A program made the translations under genes and the position numbers. This document shows, one piece after another, positions 45,626 to 57,900 of a stretch of 64,000 nucleotides of DNA. Under the pieces are notes generated by a model. The model was not told the DNA's origin, searched no databases, and was given only the letters and a program-made list of their open reading frames with translations. The stretch is taken from NCBI RefSeq assembly GCF_958298935.1, contig NC_084943.1, forward strand, positions 1,498,001-1,562,000, in the 5' to 3' direction. Source of the stretch: Phragmites australis (Eukaryota; Streptophyta; Magnoliopsida; Poales; Poaceae). Within the stretch, counting starts at the first letter, position 1. Each line of letters begins with the position of its first letter.

Positions 45626-47880
45626 AGAAATATTAACTTTAGCATATTCCCATGTATAGCATGAACAAAAGATAACATGCAATACACCGTAATTCTTGTG
45701 GCTAAACAGATCATATTGGCAGGTACAAGTATTTATGGTTAAGGCTATTAGATTGATGCCCAATATTCGAACATCACCATGTATATATTATAAGTTCAAT
45801 GCATCAATTAACCTCGTCGTGTGACATCATGCACATACATAAAGGTCAGGTGGGATCTCATATGCTCTCAGGATTTGCAAATTTTGTGAAAGCTCAAAAA
45901 AATCCAAAGGTCAAATTTGGAACATCCATTTAATATGGTGAACCTTTACATATATGTTAGACCATGATTTGCAAAAGGAGTAATATTTTAAATCATAGCC
46001 CGAAAAGGATTAGCAGACAACCATATGTGAAGATGTCAACACATCAGATTACCTTTGGCATTTTAGGAAGATATCGCACTCCATTACATACAGTATAATT
46101 TTGAATTCATCTCAAGAAAGATGGGCTCAAATTCTTTGACTTGTAACAGTCTTGTGTCACATTTGTGTTAAAAAAAGATAGAACTTTAGTAGCACACTAA
46201 AAAATGACATGGCGAAGGTGATCCCTTGAATGATGATCACCAGAAAAAATTGAAGAAAGGCTGGAGATACCTATAATTCTGGGAGGGGCTTTTATTTTTA
46301 GCCAGTATCTTTACTTAATTATCATTTGTGTCCTGCAAAACTCATATAAAAGGTCAAGGTAAGAAGCTAAATCGTCCCTAGAACCTACACCTCACAAATA
46401 TCGTAAAAAAGCTCCATTTATCCCAAACTGCTTAGGTCCTCATACCTTTGTCTTCCATTAATAAATAATCTATCAATGTATATGAATTTTATATTTACAG
46501 GCTTGCAATTTGTTCATCCATGAAATTATAATTTTGAAACACATGAAACTATGAGTAACCCGGCACCATAATTAAGCTCACTCCATCAAAGGCTGCCTAA
46601 ACCTACAACTGGTTCAAGAATACAATGTCTATAAATAGATTCGGGTGCATAGGCGAGAAGTGACAAAAGTCCAACAGTAAAATGCAGTGAATCTGCAATG
46701 TGTTGTCTTGCAAACTTTATCTTTGATATGAGATTTTGAAAATTCAGTGACTGCATCACCACCATCATCTCCACTCCAGTGGCCGCGCCGACGGTGGTGG
46801 GGCTGAGCTCCTATCTCTGCACCTGTTAGCTAATTGAGCCTAAAAAATGCACGAATAAGAATGCAACACAAAGGAAAAAGGGAGAAACATGAGGTAAAAG
46901 ATGAATGGCTTCCCATCGATAAAGAAACATAGAGAGAAAGTGGAAGATCGATGAACCCAAGCGTAGGATAGAAGTAGTTGAAGAAGGCGCACCCAACCAT
47001 CTGGATCCCCGCCGTAGTGGTGAGCGCTCGAGGAACAGCGTGTCGAAGCCAGCCGTGGTGGCGGTAGGATGGCAGATGGGGGGCTCCTCATTGTTGCCAG
47101 TAGCACCTCGCCTATCCCCATGTTCGACTCTATGCCGTCACACTCCTCCCCATCGATGCTCCTCAACTCGAAGGGCAGTGACCGTGGCGTCGAGTCGGCA
47201 ACAACCTTTAGGTAATGGAAGAAGGAGGAAAAAGGGATGGGGCGATGACTAGACCACGCGAAGCACCGACGGTGACGGGTGCTACGGATCAGGCTAGCCC
47301 AGATCTATCCTCACCTGAGCCAGATCTAGCCGACGCCATCTCATTTTTACGGTCGTCGGAGCCCGCTACCGCCCTCCACTGCTAGTGACACCGCCATCCT
47401 CATTGCCTTCCTCCTCTCTGTCTCCCCCTCGATCCCGTTCTGAGCAACTGGTTCGACACCTCCCTCCAGCGCTCAGGTGAAGAGGGGTGGGGGATTGAGA
47501 GGGACGGTTTGCATCGTGAGAGTGGCTTGCCGATGTCAGATCGCTGGGAGGGGTTGGGGAAGGTGGAGGGGCGAGGAGGAGGCAGATGGAGCAAAAAATG
47601 CTAGAGAGACGTGGAAGAAGGAGGTGGCGACGATTTTGGCTCCGCCGACTAGAGTCTTCCTCCGGGACAGGAGCGAGCGCCAACGTCGGGACCCACCTAG
47701 TACGAAGCCTGTGATTAGTAGGGGCCCACCTATTAGGAATAGGAAACTACAGTGAGGGAGAGACTTAGGAGGCTGCCGAGGTCCGAGCCACATAGGATAT
47801 AATTTATATTTCGACCGGCCATCCGTGCGAGCACGCCAGCGTGATCTCTTTTAGGTGGACACGACGCGACCATCCGGTGG
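45626..47880. other. Intergenic DNA, partly GC-rich, no gene confirmed
   Basis: 45626-46560 is AT-rich and featureless. 46750-47760 is richer in GC, with open frames on both strands (for example 47477-47755 plus and 47366-47683 minus) that lack recognisable domains and overlap each other. They could be decayed gene fragments. I see no splice-supported model. Confidence 0.45.
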
Positions 47881-48189
47881 TGTTAAGGCCCAGAAAAGGA
47901 ATGACCAACGCCCTAAAGACCAGCAATCCTCAATGCATGGGCCTCGACAGACATGGCGCAAGACGAAATCTCATCCATAAGTTGTCAGTGAAGAATGGGT
48001 TAGCAAGTAGGAGAATTTGGACTAAGCCAATGTATCGAGAGGAGATATAAAAGGAGAGTTGCTAGGAGATGAGGAGAGGCTACAAAACGATGTATTCATT
48101 TTGAATATTGTCTTCCTCTTGCCCTGCCAACGTCTGCTTCTAGTTCCTGCTTCCTTTCTTCTGATTCGATTTCTTGCAAGTCGCTAACA
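47881..48189 (+). mobile_element. Copia-type 5' LTR with primer binding site
   Basis: Begins TGTTAAGG and ends GCTAACA, with a TATA (gatataaaagg, about 48044-48054) and the transcript start region behind it. Three bases later comes TGGTATTAGAG (48193-48203), a one-mismatch version of the initiator-Met tRNA primer site TGGTATCAGAG used by Copia elements. The internal sequence after about 48360 is not recognisable as gag, and no 3' LTR was found, so the element is truncated. Confidence 0.75.
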
Positions 48190-48599
48190 ATATGGTATTA
48201 GAGACCCTCCCTGTGCCAATCTGGATCCACGGATTGCTCCACGCCCATCCCTATTTCTGCAACTCCAGTCTTTAGATTTACATGTACTGGGCTAGAGGAT
48301 AGCCACTGTGTGTGTGGTATCGTGTGTGTTCTGTGGACAATCCGATAGCGGTGGTATATAAGCCAGGGTCGAACTCTGTAATTGGCATCAAACCAGAAAT
48401 GTATTGAGACCGGGAATGGTGTTCCTCGGCTGGCACCGTCTTCCCCAAGAACTCTCCCTCGCTCTTGCTCTCAGTTGATCTCTAGATTCCGGCCGGTCTG
48501 TTACACAACTCTATCTAGGCAAACGCTAATGCCAATCAATCTGCTCACGTGCGTGTTTTCGGGCCTCAGAGGCAACGAAGCAACAAGAGAGTGTCCATG

Positions 48600-49560
48600 T
48601 AGGTCTCTCATGTAAGACCGACCACCCCTGGGTTGATATTTCACTTGGTTTCGCAAATCAAATCGTGATGAAAAATCTGAAAAAATCTAGTACACACTGG
48701 TCACCCCAAAAAAGAGAAATCTTGACTCAGGGCGGACGATATTTCATATACCGACCACACCTGACATCCTAATTTCACTTTGTTTGGTGGTCAAATAGCA
48801 ATGAACTATTCTGAAATAAATCAAAGATATGAGGAATGAGATGGAGAGAGGTCTTCACACAGAATTTCAGTTTCAATAGGAAGGGTGGACGGTATTTCAA
48901 ATACCGACGAGCCCTGAACCTTGTATTTCAATTTGTTTCCCAATCAAATCACGTCTAAAAGTTTAAATAAATCAAAGAGATGGGCAATCAGATTTTGAAA
49001 GATCACACTGAATTCCAAGCTCAGTCGAAACCTGTGGAGGGAGAACCAAAACATAAAAACTCTAGGATTGGGGTGGTCGGAATTTCAAATATTGTCCATC
49101 CCCTGACCTCCTAAATTCACTTTGTTTTTCAATCAGACGGCGATGAAAAATTATGAAATAAATCATAGTAATGGGTAACTAGATGTAGAAACATTTCACA
49201 AAGTTTCAAGCTCAACCACAACCTGTAAAAGAAGAACAAAAAAAAGAGATAAATGTAGACTAGGGGTCGATGGTATTTCAGAAACCGACCACCCCTGATA
49301 TCCTATTTCACTTTGTTAGTCGATCAAATCGCAACAAAAAATTCCAAAATGGAGAAATGACACACAAATTTTCAAGCACAACTATGACCTGTGGTCGGTG
49401 TTTCAAATACCAACCGCACCCCTGACCTGTATTTTCAGTTCATTTCACAGTCAATTTGTGTTGAAAAAAGCCTGAAATAATTATCAAATGTAATGATTCA
49501 ATGTAGAATCGCTGTACAAAATTTCAGATCCAAATACAATATGTGGAGGAGCTTTTAACT
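48600..49560. repeat. Tandem array B, related to array A
   Basis: About six diverged units, marked by 'gaccacccctg' or variants near 48630, 48752, 48904, 49095, 49277 and 49418, spaced about 120-190 bp. Each has the same internal order as array A and the same interposed palindrome (for example gtggacggtatttc..ataccgac). Its left end directly follows the truncated Copia region. Confidence 0.75.
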
Positions 49561-50293
49561 TGTTCCAGTATTTTCTATTTCTTGTGTCAAAAACTCTACA
49601 TCAGCTTTGGGAATTTATGCTTAAAAGAAAGAACTATGTCAACAGTGAGCACACCATCATAGTTAGATAAAAAAACAAGAGTCATGTAGCGCAATCGAGC
49701 TAGTAATCTATATGCCTTGGATAGCCTAGCTGTGGTTCTGTATGCCTGTGCTCATGTGTTCCAGAACTCCTATAGTATTGCTCAAACTGAAGACGATCAC
49801 CAGCCTACTGAATTTTCAATAACAGCTATTGCTGTGAGCATAACTTTTGTCATTTGGTTAAAACCAATAGACACAAATCTTCCAAAGTATATACAAATTG
49901 TTTGCTAATCCCAACCTTCGAAAGAAATATTAAGAGGATAACCTTCACATAAAAAAGACAAAATGCTCATGGTTGGCCAGTAGAGTCGTAATGGGCTAAT
50001 GGCAGCCCTAATGGGAGTGAAAGAGAGGGTGATTGCCCAAACCCAGGTGTCGCCCTTCGCCAGGGCCCTCACCGGAGATGACCAGACGTGATGCCATTGT
50101 GGACAGCAGCGCCACGGCGGCGCCCCCACGGTGGACCCCCGCAAGACCACAACGGTGGCACCGAGCAACACCACTGGTGGACAAGCAGGACGCCATGAGC
50201 AACGTCGCTGCCAAGGAGGTCCCCACTGCGGCAGCACCCGAATTGCTGGTTCTCTATGCCCAATCCAAACTGAAATCCTTCAAAGGCTAAGGG
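49561..50293. other. Spacer between array B and the solo LTR
   Basis: No gene confirmed. 50000-50260 is GC-rich and open on both strands without recognisable domains. Confidence 0.45.
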
Positions 50294-50298
50294 AAGGC

Positions 50299-51996
50299 TG
50301 AAAGTGCCTAGGGGGGGGGGGGGGAGTGAATAGACTTTTCTGAAAATTAAAACTAAAACAGAGGATTAAATCTGCCGGATACTCCGGTGAAGGTCGGATA
50401 CTCCGGTCTGGTCCGGAGTATCCGGTCTAGTCCGGAGTCTCCGGTATATACAGGAAATCTAGAACAACTACGAATTAAAGCAAGTAGCTAGAATCTATAG
50501 TTGAAGCTAAGTCTACTAGATATCACAGAGCTAAAATAACAATTAATACTAGGATCACTAGGGCAATTTGTATGAAGAATCACAAATTCACACGATTAAG
50601 CAAATTACACAAATAAGAACGTGAGAGATTATCCCAGAGTTTAGCCACCTCACAAAGAAGTGCCTACGTCTCCGTTGAGGAGCTCACAAAGAGTCGGGTC
50701 TTTTCCAACCCTATCCTCTTCTAGCGACCACAAAGATCAAGCTAGAATTTCCTTACTCAATTCGAAGATGATTACAAACTTCCCATGGCACTCCACAAAG
50801 TTTGGGTGCTCTACGGGCGATGCTTTGCCATCTAGAAGCACGAAGCTGCAAGAGTAATGATCACAGCGAATGCCCGAGGAAGAACTCAATACTCAAGTGG
50901 CTTAAACCCTCTCCAAACACAAACTCACTAAATTTTGCAAACTTTGCACTAAAGGTGGTTGGAGGGTCTTTGAATGCTCTTAAAGTGCTCAAAGAGTGTA
51001 GAGTTCACCAGCAACAACAAGCCTTAAATGCCATGGGATGTGGGAGTATTTTATAGCCCTCTCTCAAAAACTAGCCGTTATTGTTCTGTCAGACCTAACC
51101 GGAGTATCCGGTGAACACCGGAGTATCCGGCCCTAAATCCAAAAACGGCGTCAGAACGGTCACATAACGTGTCAGAACTAGCCGTTACAATTATGTTAGG
51201 TTACCGGAGTCTCCGGTCCTGACAGGGCTTTCAAAAAGACTAAGTCCGGAGACTAGCCGGACCCTCTGGTCTCTCCAGGTACCGGAGTCTCCGGTGTTCC
51301 GGTGAACACCGGAGACTCCGGTCTTTTTATCAAAAAGATTAAAAACTAACCGAGACACCCCTACCGGAGTCTCTCTCGGAGACTCCGGTTAAAACTTATC
51401 CTCTTACCGGAGTATCCGGTGAACACCGGAGACTCCGGTCTTTTTCAATTAAAATAAAGACTTAACCGAGACTCTTTGGCGGAGTCTCCTTCCTAAAAAC
51501 TCATAAACTACCGGAGTATCCGGTGAACACCGGAGACTCCGGTCTTTTTCCAATAAAAATAAATCGGAACCGAGACTCTCTGCCGGAGTCTACCTCGGAG
51601 ACTCCGGACTAAACACTGAGTACTAGAGTATCCGGTGAACACCGGAGTATCCGGACTCAGTGAACTTTTGCAGAACTAACTCGGTGTCCGTGGGTGAGTG
51701 TGTCTCTCAACTAGTTGGTTCTAAAGGATATCTTGAGCATTGAGACATTAATCAAGCAATCAAATGCAACCCTCTTAATAAAGCAGCTATCCTAGACTCA
51801 ATTTCAAAAATAAAAGAATTTAAATCCTATTGAGTACTCTTAGTTGCTTCTCCTTTTGTTTCGACGTGTGTCAAACATCATGTGTCTTCTCAACTAATAT
51901 TTAAACCTATTCATAACTTAGATAAACATATTAGTTCCTTAATTGTTTTGTCATCAATAAGCCAAAACCCACTTAGGGGGCCTAGATGCACTTTCA
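50299..51996. mobile_element. Solo LTR (1.7 kb) with CCGG-type internal repeats
   Basis: Begins TGAAAGTGCC and ends GCACTTTCA. It is flanked by a perfect 5-bp duplication AAGGC (50294-50298 and 51997-52001), as left by LTR-LTR recombination of a retrotransposon. TG..CA termini are extended into an imperfect inverted repeat (tgaaagtgc.tctaggcccc). The interior has at least fifteen copies of 'ccggagtatccgg' or 'ccggagactccgg', many as 'ccggtgaacaccgg' palindromes, at 50380-50450 and 51090-51660. No coding capacity or second LTR. An alternative is a terminal-inverted-repeat transposon, less likely given the 5-bp duplication. Confidence 0.72.
50380..51660. repeat. CCGGAGTATCCGG / CCGGAGACTCCGG palindromic repeats within the solo LTR
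   Basis: Irregularly spaced 13-bp near-palindromes, commonly doubled around 'gtgaacac' to give larger dyads, for example at 51098-51130, 51290-51322, 51404-51440, 51512-51545 and 51620-51655. Spacing in the right half is about 100-110 bp, with a shared 'tctttttcaataaaaataaa' type filler. Confidence 0.8.
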
Positions 51997-52538
51997 AAGG
52001 CACAACAATATCTCCGATGAAACCGCGGTGGATGATCGAGGACGAACGAACTCATCTCGCTGAGGTAATATAGTATCACTTATTTAATTATTCACCAATT
52101 TCTGAAGAGCTTCTTGATCTAAACAACACGATTCGATGCAACACGTTGGGATATAGGCAGTCTGGCCTAGATCCGGAAGCTTGGCCGGCAATCTCGCTGG
52201 CGGGGAGGGTGTCCTCATCGTCTCCGGCGTGTTCCAAAAAGGGGGAAATGTTCCCCAGGCTGCTACAGTCTTCTATGGGTCAAATGAACAGGGACCCGGC
52301 CCAGCCCACTGGGACACCAATGTTTGGCTACTCTCACACATACATATACGCACACTCCTCCCAGCTGGTGCCGCATCCTTGAATTTGGATCCCTAAGGCC
52401 AACAACCAACTAGGGTTAGGGTTCCCAGCAACGAGAGAGGAGATCCGACAATTCGGTTTGGGAGCGAGGAAAGCGAGACTTGTGAATCCCCCTCCACCTT
52501 TGTCAACTCTTTTCGCTCAAGTTCTGAAGGCGGTTCCC

Positions 52539-54824
52539 ATGGCGCGTCCTCAAGACCAAGATCAAGGGAGGCTGTGGGGGAAGAGAATACCAGAGGAAAT
52601 CTGGATGGATAAAGAAGATCTCCATGGAGGAGATCTGTAGAGAGAGCGTGATTTGAGCCACAAGCTTCAACAAAACTTTGCTGCTCAAGGTGAGCAAGGG
52701 GGCTCCTGTACCCACACGAGAGATGAACTCCACCACCGTGGCCATGGTGGCCGGGGGGGGGAGCATATGGTGACTCAAGACCACAGTTTGGCCAAGGAGG
52801 CTGCGGATCTGGGGCTGGAGACCATAGATCTGAAGGTGGTTTTGGGGGTACATGGGGTAAACAAGAGGGAAGGCAAGAAGGGAGATTAGCGGACTGGCAG
52901 CAGGGCGGCCAACACTAGTGGGACGCATAGTGCCAAGGATCCAAAGGTAAACACCCAAAAATGACCAACCCTATAGAGAAAATTAGGTGCTTTAGATGCC
53001 AACAAAATGGCCATCATCAGGCGGATTGCACTGATGAACCACTTTGTTTCAAATGTAAACAAACTGGCCACATAGAGGTGAATTGTGCTACTAGGTTTGG
53101 CAAGACCAAGAAGATCTAGATGTACGAATTCACCACACAAAACCTTGGCTTCTACTCTATGCACATCCCAATAGAGAAAGCACAGGTGTTCCAAACTTAT
53201 GGACTGATGTCTGTCCTCATGGGTGAGGCAACAGTAGAAAAAGATCGAGCAGAACTAAAGCACCTCATTGATCCCAAATGAGATTGGAAGGTGAGGATGC
53301 TTGATGAAAAATAATTCATGGTAGTGTTCCCTAACAAGGAATCCTTAACAACTTTCATGATGTTTAATTCTGTTGAATTGGCCTTACACAATCTGAAGGT
53401 CAAGATCAGTAAGTATGGAAAGGACCCAGATGTTACTGATGTACTGAAATCCATTTGGATCAAACTTTATGGAATCTCTGCTTTGCTAAAGATGTGGAAT
53501 CAGTTAAGGAGATCACCTCCCTGGTGGCTAAGCCCCTGGTGGTAGATGAACTCAGCCTTTTAAAGAATAACCCAATTAGAGTTAAGGTCTTGTGCAAAGA
53601 CCCTCACAAGATCAGGAATTTTATTGAAATCTTCTTTAATGGGGATGAGCATCTGATCAGATGCATCATGGAATGCTTTAATGACAAGACCCCAACAGGA
53701 GACACCCCCAGCAAGCAAGATGAGGATGATGACAAAGGGTCAGATGATGATGATTTATCTGATTTTGATGAAGAATCTAGTCATGGTGACTTGGCAAAGA
53801 AAGATATGGAAATTAAGGATAAGAAACGTCAAGCAAGAAATCACAAACCAATGGGAAAAGGGAAGCAAGTGCCTGGGGGGGGGGGGCTATACCTCCAGAA
53901 AACTGCCAGGAAATCACTCTCCTTGCATCATTTGATCCAATTATAGGAGAACTTAAAGCTTATAGTAAAGTGGAGGTGGGGGAGAGCCATAAGGAGTACC
54001 CCTCTCTATCACAAAGCTTAATTAAGATAGGGGATAAGCCCTTGGTGACTTATTCTACCATGGAGGCAGTTCATCACTCCCCTTTAGAGTTAGCTTTAGC
54101 TCCCCTCCACCAGGTTACAAAGGTAGACTGCTACATGGGGGAACAACACAATCTTGGAGCAGGACAGTTGGAGGTTCATCCCAAGAAAGAAGGTCAATAT
54201 GACACTGATGCCCCCCCCCCCCATGATTTCCATGTTCCTGATGGAATGCTGCATGTTCATAATCAGAAGGGCCCCCACCTGATTTGTGCCAATTCTTGGC
54301 CAAACCTATCACTCACACAAGACATTAATACCGAGCATCTTCATTTGAATTAGGAGGTTCACACATTTGATGAACTGCAACCAACTGAGCCTATGGGAGA
54401 AGAGGATGACAACTTTGACAATCTCTCACTTGTTAGCACCAGGACTGTGGATGATGACAGCTCCCAAGGATGGGTGCATGCCCAAAAAAAAAAGATCAGA
54501 AATCCCAAGAAAAAGGGCTCAACTATTGCCACCAGAGCAAGCTCCAAGATCCCCAGAGATGACATACCAATTCAAGCCAAAGCTATAAAGAGAGCTCAAC
54601 AAAACAACTCAACTGCAGGTACTTCTTTATCACCTAACCAATTTACTATTCTAAACAACTCTTCTAATACTTATATTGCTAATGTCATCCATGAGTTAGA
54701 TTTAGTGGCTGATAATATTAATACTCAAATTGATGCCTTTAAAGCTGAGGAAGTAGCTAGGGCTAGGATTGTAGAGGTAAATTATAAAGCCTTCCTGCAA
54801 AAACAAAGTGAGCAGGAAGCCTAA
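52539..54824 (+). pseudogene. LINE ORF1 (nucleic-acid-binding protein), broken
   Basis: Starts 'MARPQDQDQG'. After a stop and frame changes, 52988-53090 encodes two zinc knuckles, C-x2-C-x4-H-x4-C: CFRCQQNGHHQADC then CFKCKQTGHIEVNC. A DUF4283-like region follows ('FYSMHIPIEKAQVFQTYG', 'MVVFPNKESLTTF'). An acidic stretch (about 53700-53790) leads to a final open frame 54393-54824 with a Lys-rich segment. ORF1 proteins coat LINE RNA. At least five stops or frameshifts. Confidence 0.75.
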
Positions 54825-54972
54825 TTGTGGAGGGCTTGGAAGAAGATATGACCGTGGAGGTCAACGACAACAGCGTTAGAGATCTTGATAATTCTAACTT
54901 AGGAGCTCTGGAGCCCACAAGGAATGGAGCTATACACAAAAAGGGGAGAGGCAGACCAAAGAAAAAGAACAA

Positions 54973-57900
54973 ATGAGGATTCTCTTGTGGAATGCTAGAG
55001 GGTTAGGCAAACCAGTAAGGAGAAAATAGATAAAGGATTATATAATGCGGGAAAAGCTGGATATCATAGGCATCCAGTAGACTATGAAGAAGGACTTCAC
55101 AGCAAAAGAACTTAAGGACATAGCTGGGAATGAAAACCTTGTTTTGAGTTCTTCCCTGCTCATGGTCACCCTTGAGGTATCCTTGTTGGGGTCAAGGATG
55201 ACTTGTTGGAAGTGGAGCAGAGTGTGGTGCACCAATACTTTATTCAGTTAACTATGAGGATGAGAACCACCAATCTCAGATGAGAATTCATCACAGTATA
55301 TGGACCTAAAAATCATAATACTTCCAAAGACTTCATCTGTGAATTAGAGGGGATCTGTGACAAGATGTCACTACCTCTTCTTCTGGGAGGGGATTTTAAC
55401 CTTATTAGGGAGGCATAAACATGGCCAAATGGGCCGTTCGTGCCGGCTCGGCACGGGCCCGACTCGGCACGGCCCGGCTACGGCACGGCCCAAACGACCC
55501 ATCTACAGTAACGGGCCGTGCCGTGCCGGCCCGCGTGCCTTCCCCTCGGCCCACGGCACGGCCCGTCGGTGACCGGGCCGTGCCGTGCCGGCCCGGGCAC
55601 GATTTCGGCCCGACGGCCCGACGGGCCGAAATAGATAAAAAAATATAAAAAATGAAAAAATACATAAAAATATATAGAAAATAGATAAAAATATAAAAAA
55701 TAGATAAAAAATATTTAAAAATAGATAAAAAATATTTAAAAATAGCTAAAAATTAAAAATATAAATAAAAAATAAAAAATAGTGCCGGGCCGGACCGTGC
55801 CGGGCCGTGCCGGCCCGGGCTGGGCCGTGCCCGTGCCGGCCCGACTTGACCGGGCCGTGCTGTGCCGGCCCGTCGTGCCGCGCGCTCGGCCCAGGCACGG
55901 CCCGTGGCGTCGTGCCGTGCCGGCCCGGCCCGTCGGTAATCGGGCCGTGCCGTGCCTGGGCCGTGCCTACAGTGCCGTGCCTTGGGCCGGCCCAGTAGGC
56001 ACGGCCCATTTGGACGTCTTTAGGGAGGCACATGACAAAAACACTAACAACATACATAACAACTTGATGGACCTCTTCAATGGTTTTATTTGAAAATTTC
56101 ACTTAAGGGAAGTGAAAAGAGCTAGAGCCAAATACACTTAGACTAATAAACAACTAACCCTAATAATGGTGAATTTGGATAGATTCCTTATGTCCTGTAA
56201 CTGGGAACAATATTTTCCCTTATGTCATGCATGGAGCTTGACTAGGGTTGGCTCTGACCATAACCCTATTTGTTTGGATTCAGGGGAAGCTACGGTGCAT
56301 AAATGTAAGTATTTTAGCTTTGAGAGACAGTGGCTCCTAGTTGATAGTTTCAAAGAGAGTGTCCATTAAAGGTGGTTGGAGATGAAAGGGAGAAGACATG
56401 TTAATGTTTATTCTATGGATAAATGGCATGGCAGCCTATGTGACATTAGGCGGTTTATGAGAGGTTAGCATAGACATAATATTGGTGAACAAAACAAAAA
56501 TAAGCATGATATGTTAGCTCAGCTTGCTATGCTGGATAATAAGGTAGACTCTGAAGGGCTGGCCATGGAGGAATGAGAGTTTAGATAAGTTAGAGGAAAG
56601 CCTTGAGAAAATCCTTTCCATGGAGGAGATTTTCTAGAAACAGAAAGGTGGAAAGACCTTAATTAAAGAGGGGGACAACAATATTAGATTTTTTCATCTA
56701 TTTGCCAATGGGAGGAGGAAGAAGAACTTGATCATGTCCATGTAAACTGATCAAGGTCAAATCAGTTCACAAGAGGAGATTAGGGATCATATTTATGAAT
56801 TCTACAATAACCTCTTTGGATATGAATCCAAAGGTGGGATGAGGCTTGTTGATTCTTTCTGGGACAACCATAACAGCCTGCCACCTGATGTCAAAGATAC
56901 CTTGATCTAACCTTTTTCTACACAAGAGATTGAGGAGGCCTTCAGGGGAATGAAAGAAGATTCTGCACCAGGGCCTAATGAGTTTACTGCTACCTTCTTT
57001 AGAGTCTTCTATGACTATGTCAAGGAGGACATCTTTGACATGTTTGCTGACTTTCATGTTGGGAACTTGGATATGAAAAGAATCAACTATGGTGTCATAA
57101 AATTGATTCCTAAGGTCAAGGAAGCCAACACCATCAAACAATATAGACCTATCTGCCTAATATTTACTACAAAAATTTCACCATGGTCCTTAAAAATAGA
57201 CTGACACCAGTAGCCAAGGAGGTTATAGGCCCATGTCAAATAGCCTTCATCAAGGGTAGCAACATTTTAGAAGGGGTGGTGATCCTTCATGAAGTCATAC
57301 ATGAACTAAGAAGAACTAGGCAGCAGGGGGTGCTAGTGAAAATAGACTTTGAAAAGGTCTATGACAAGGTCAAATGAGATTATCTAGAGGAAGTCATGAA
57401 AGGGAAATGGTTCTCTCCCATGTGGATTGATTGGGTTATGCAGTTTGTCAAGGGGGCAGGGGCAGAGTTTACATAAATATTAATGGTCAAAGAGGACCAA
57501 ACTTTAAAACTTACAAGGGATTAAGACAAGGGGACCCTATCCCCCTTACTTTTTAACATTGCAGCAAATGCTCTGGATGCCTTGATGGTCAAAGCTTCAA
57601 ACAAGGGCCTTCTCAGGAGGGTGATTGACCATCTCATTCCAGGTGGGATCACCTATATTTAATATGCTGATGACACAATCCTGATGATTGATAGGTCTAA
57701 CGGATCTATCCTTAATCTTAAAATCATCATTTACTGCTTTGAATAGATATCTAGACTTAAGATTAATTTTCACAAAATTGAGGTATTTGGGTTTGGTATG
57801 CAACAAGAAGAACAGGAAAGTGTGGCAAAAATGCTAAATTACAAACCGGGATAACTTCCCTTGAATTACTTGGGTATTCCTGTGTCTGAACACCATTTAG

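Noticed and set aside
47366..47793. Overlapping plus- and minus-strand frames that could be a gene
   Set aside because: No recognisable domain, no supported introns, and both strands are equally open.
50380..51660. CRISPR-like look of regularly spaced repeats
   Set aside because: Repeats are 13-bp near-palindromes with variable spacing and similar filler, inside an LTR with TG..CA ends; the genome is a plant.
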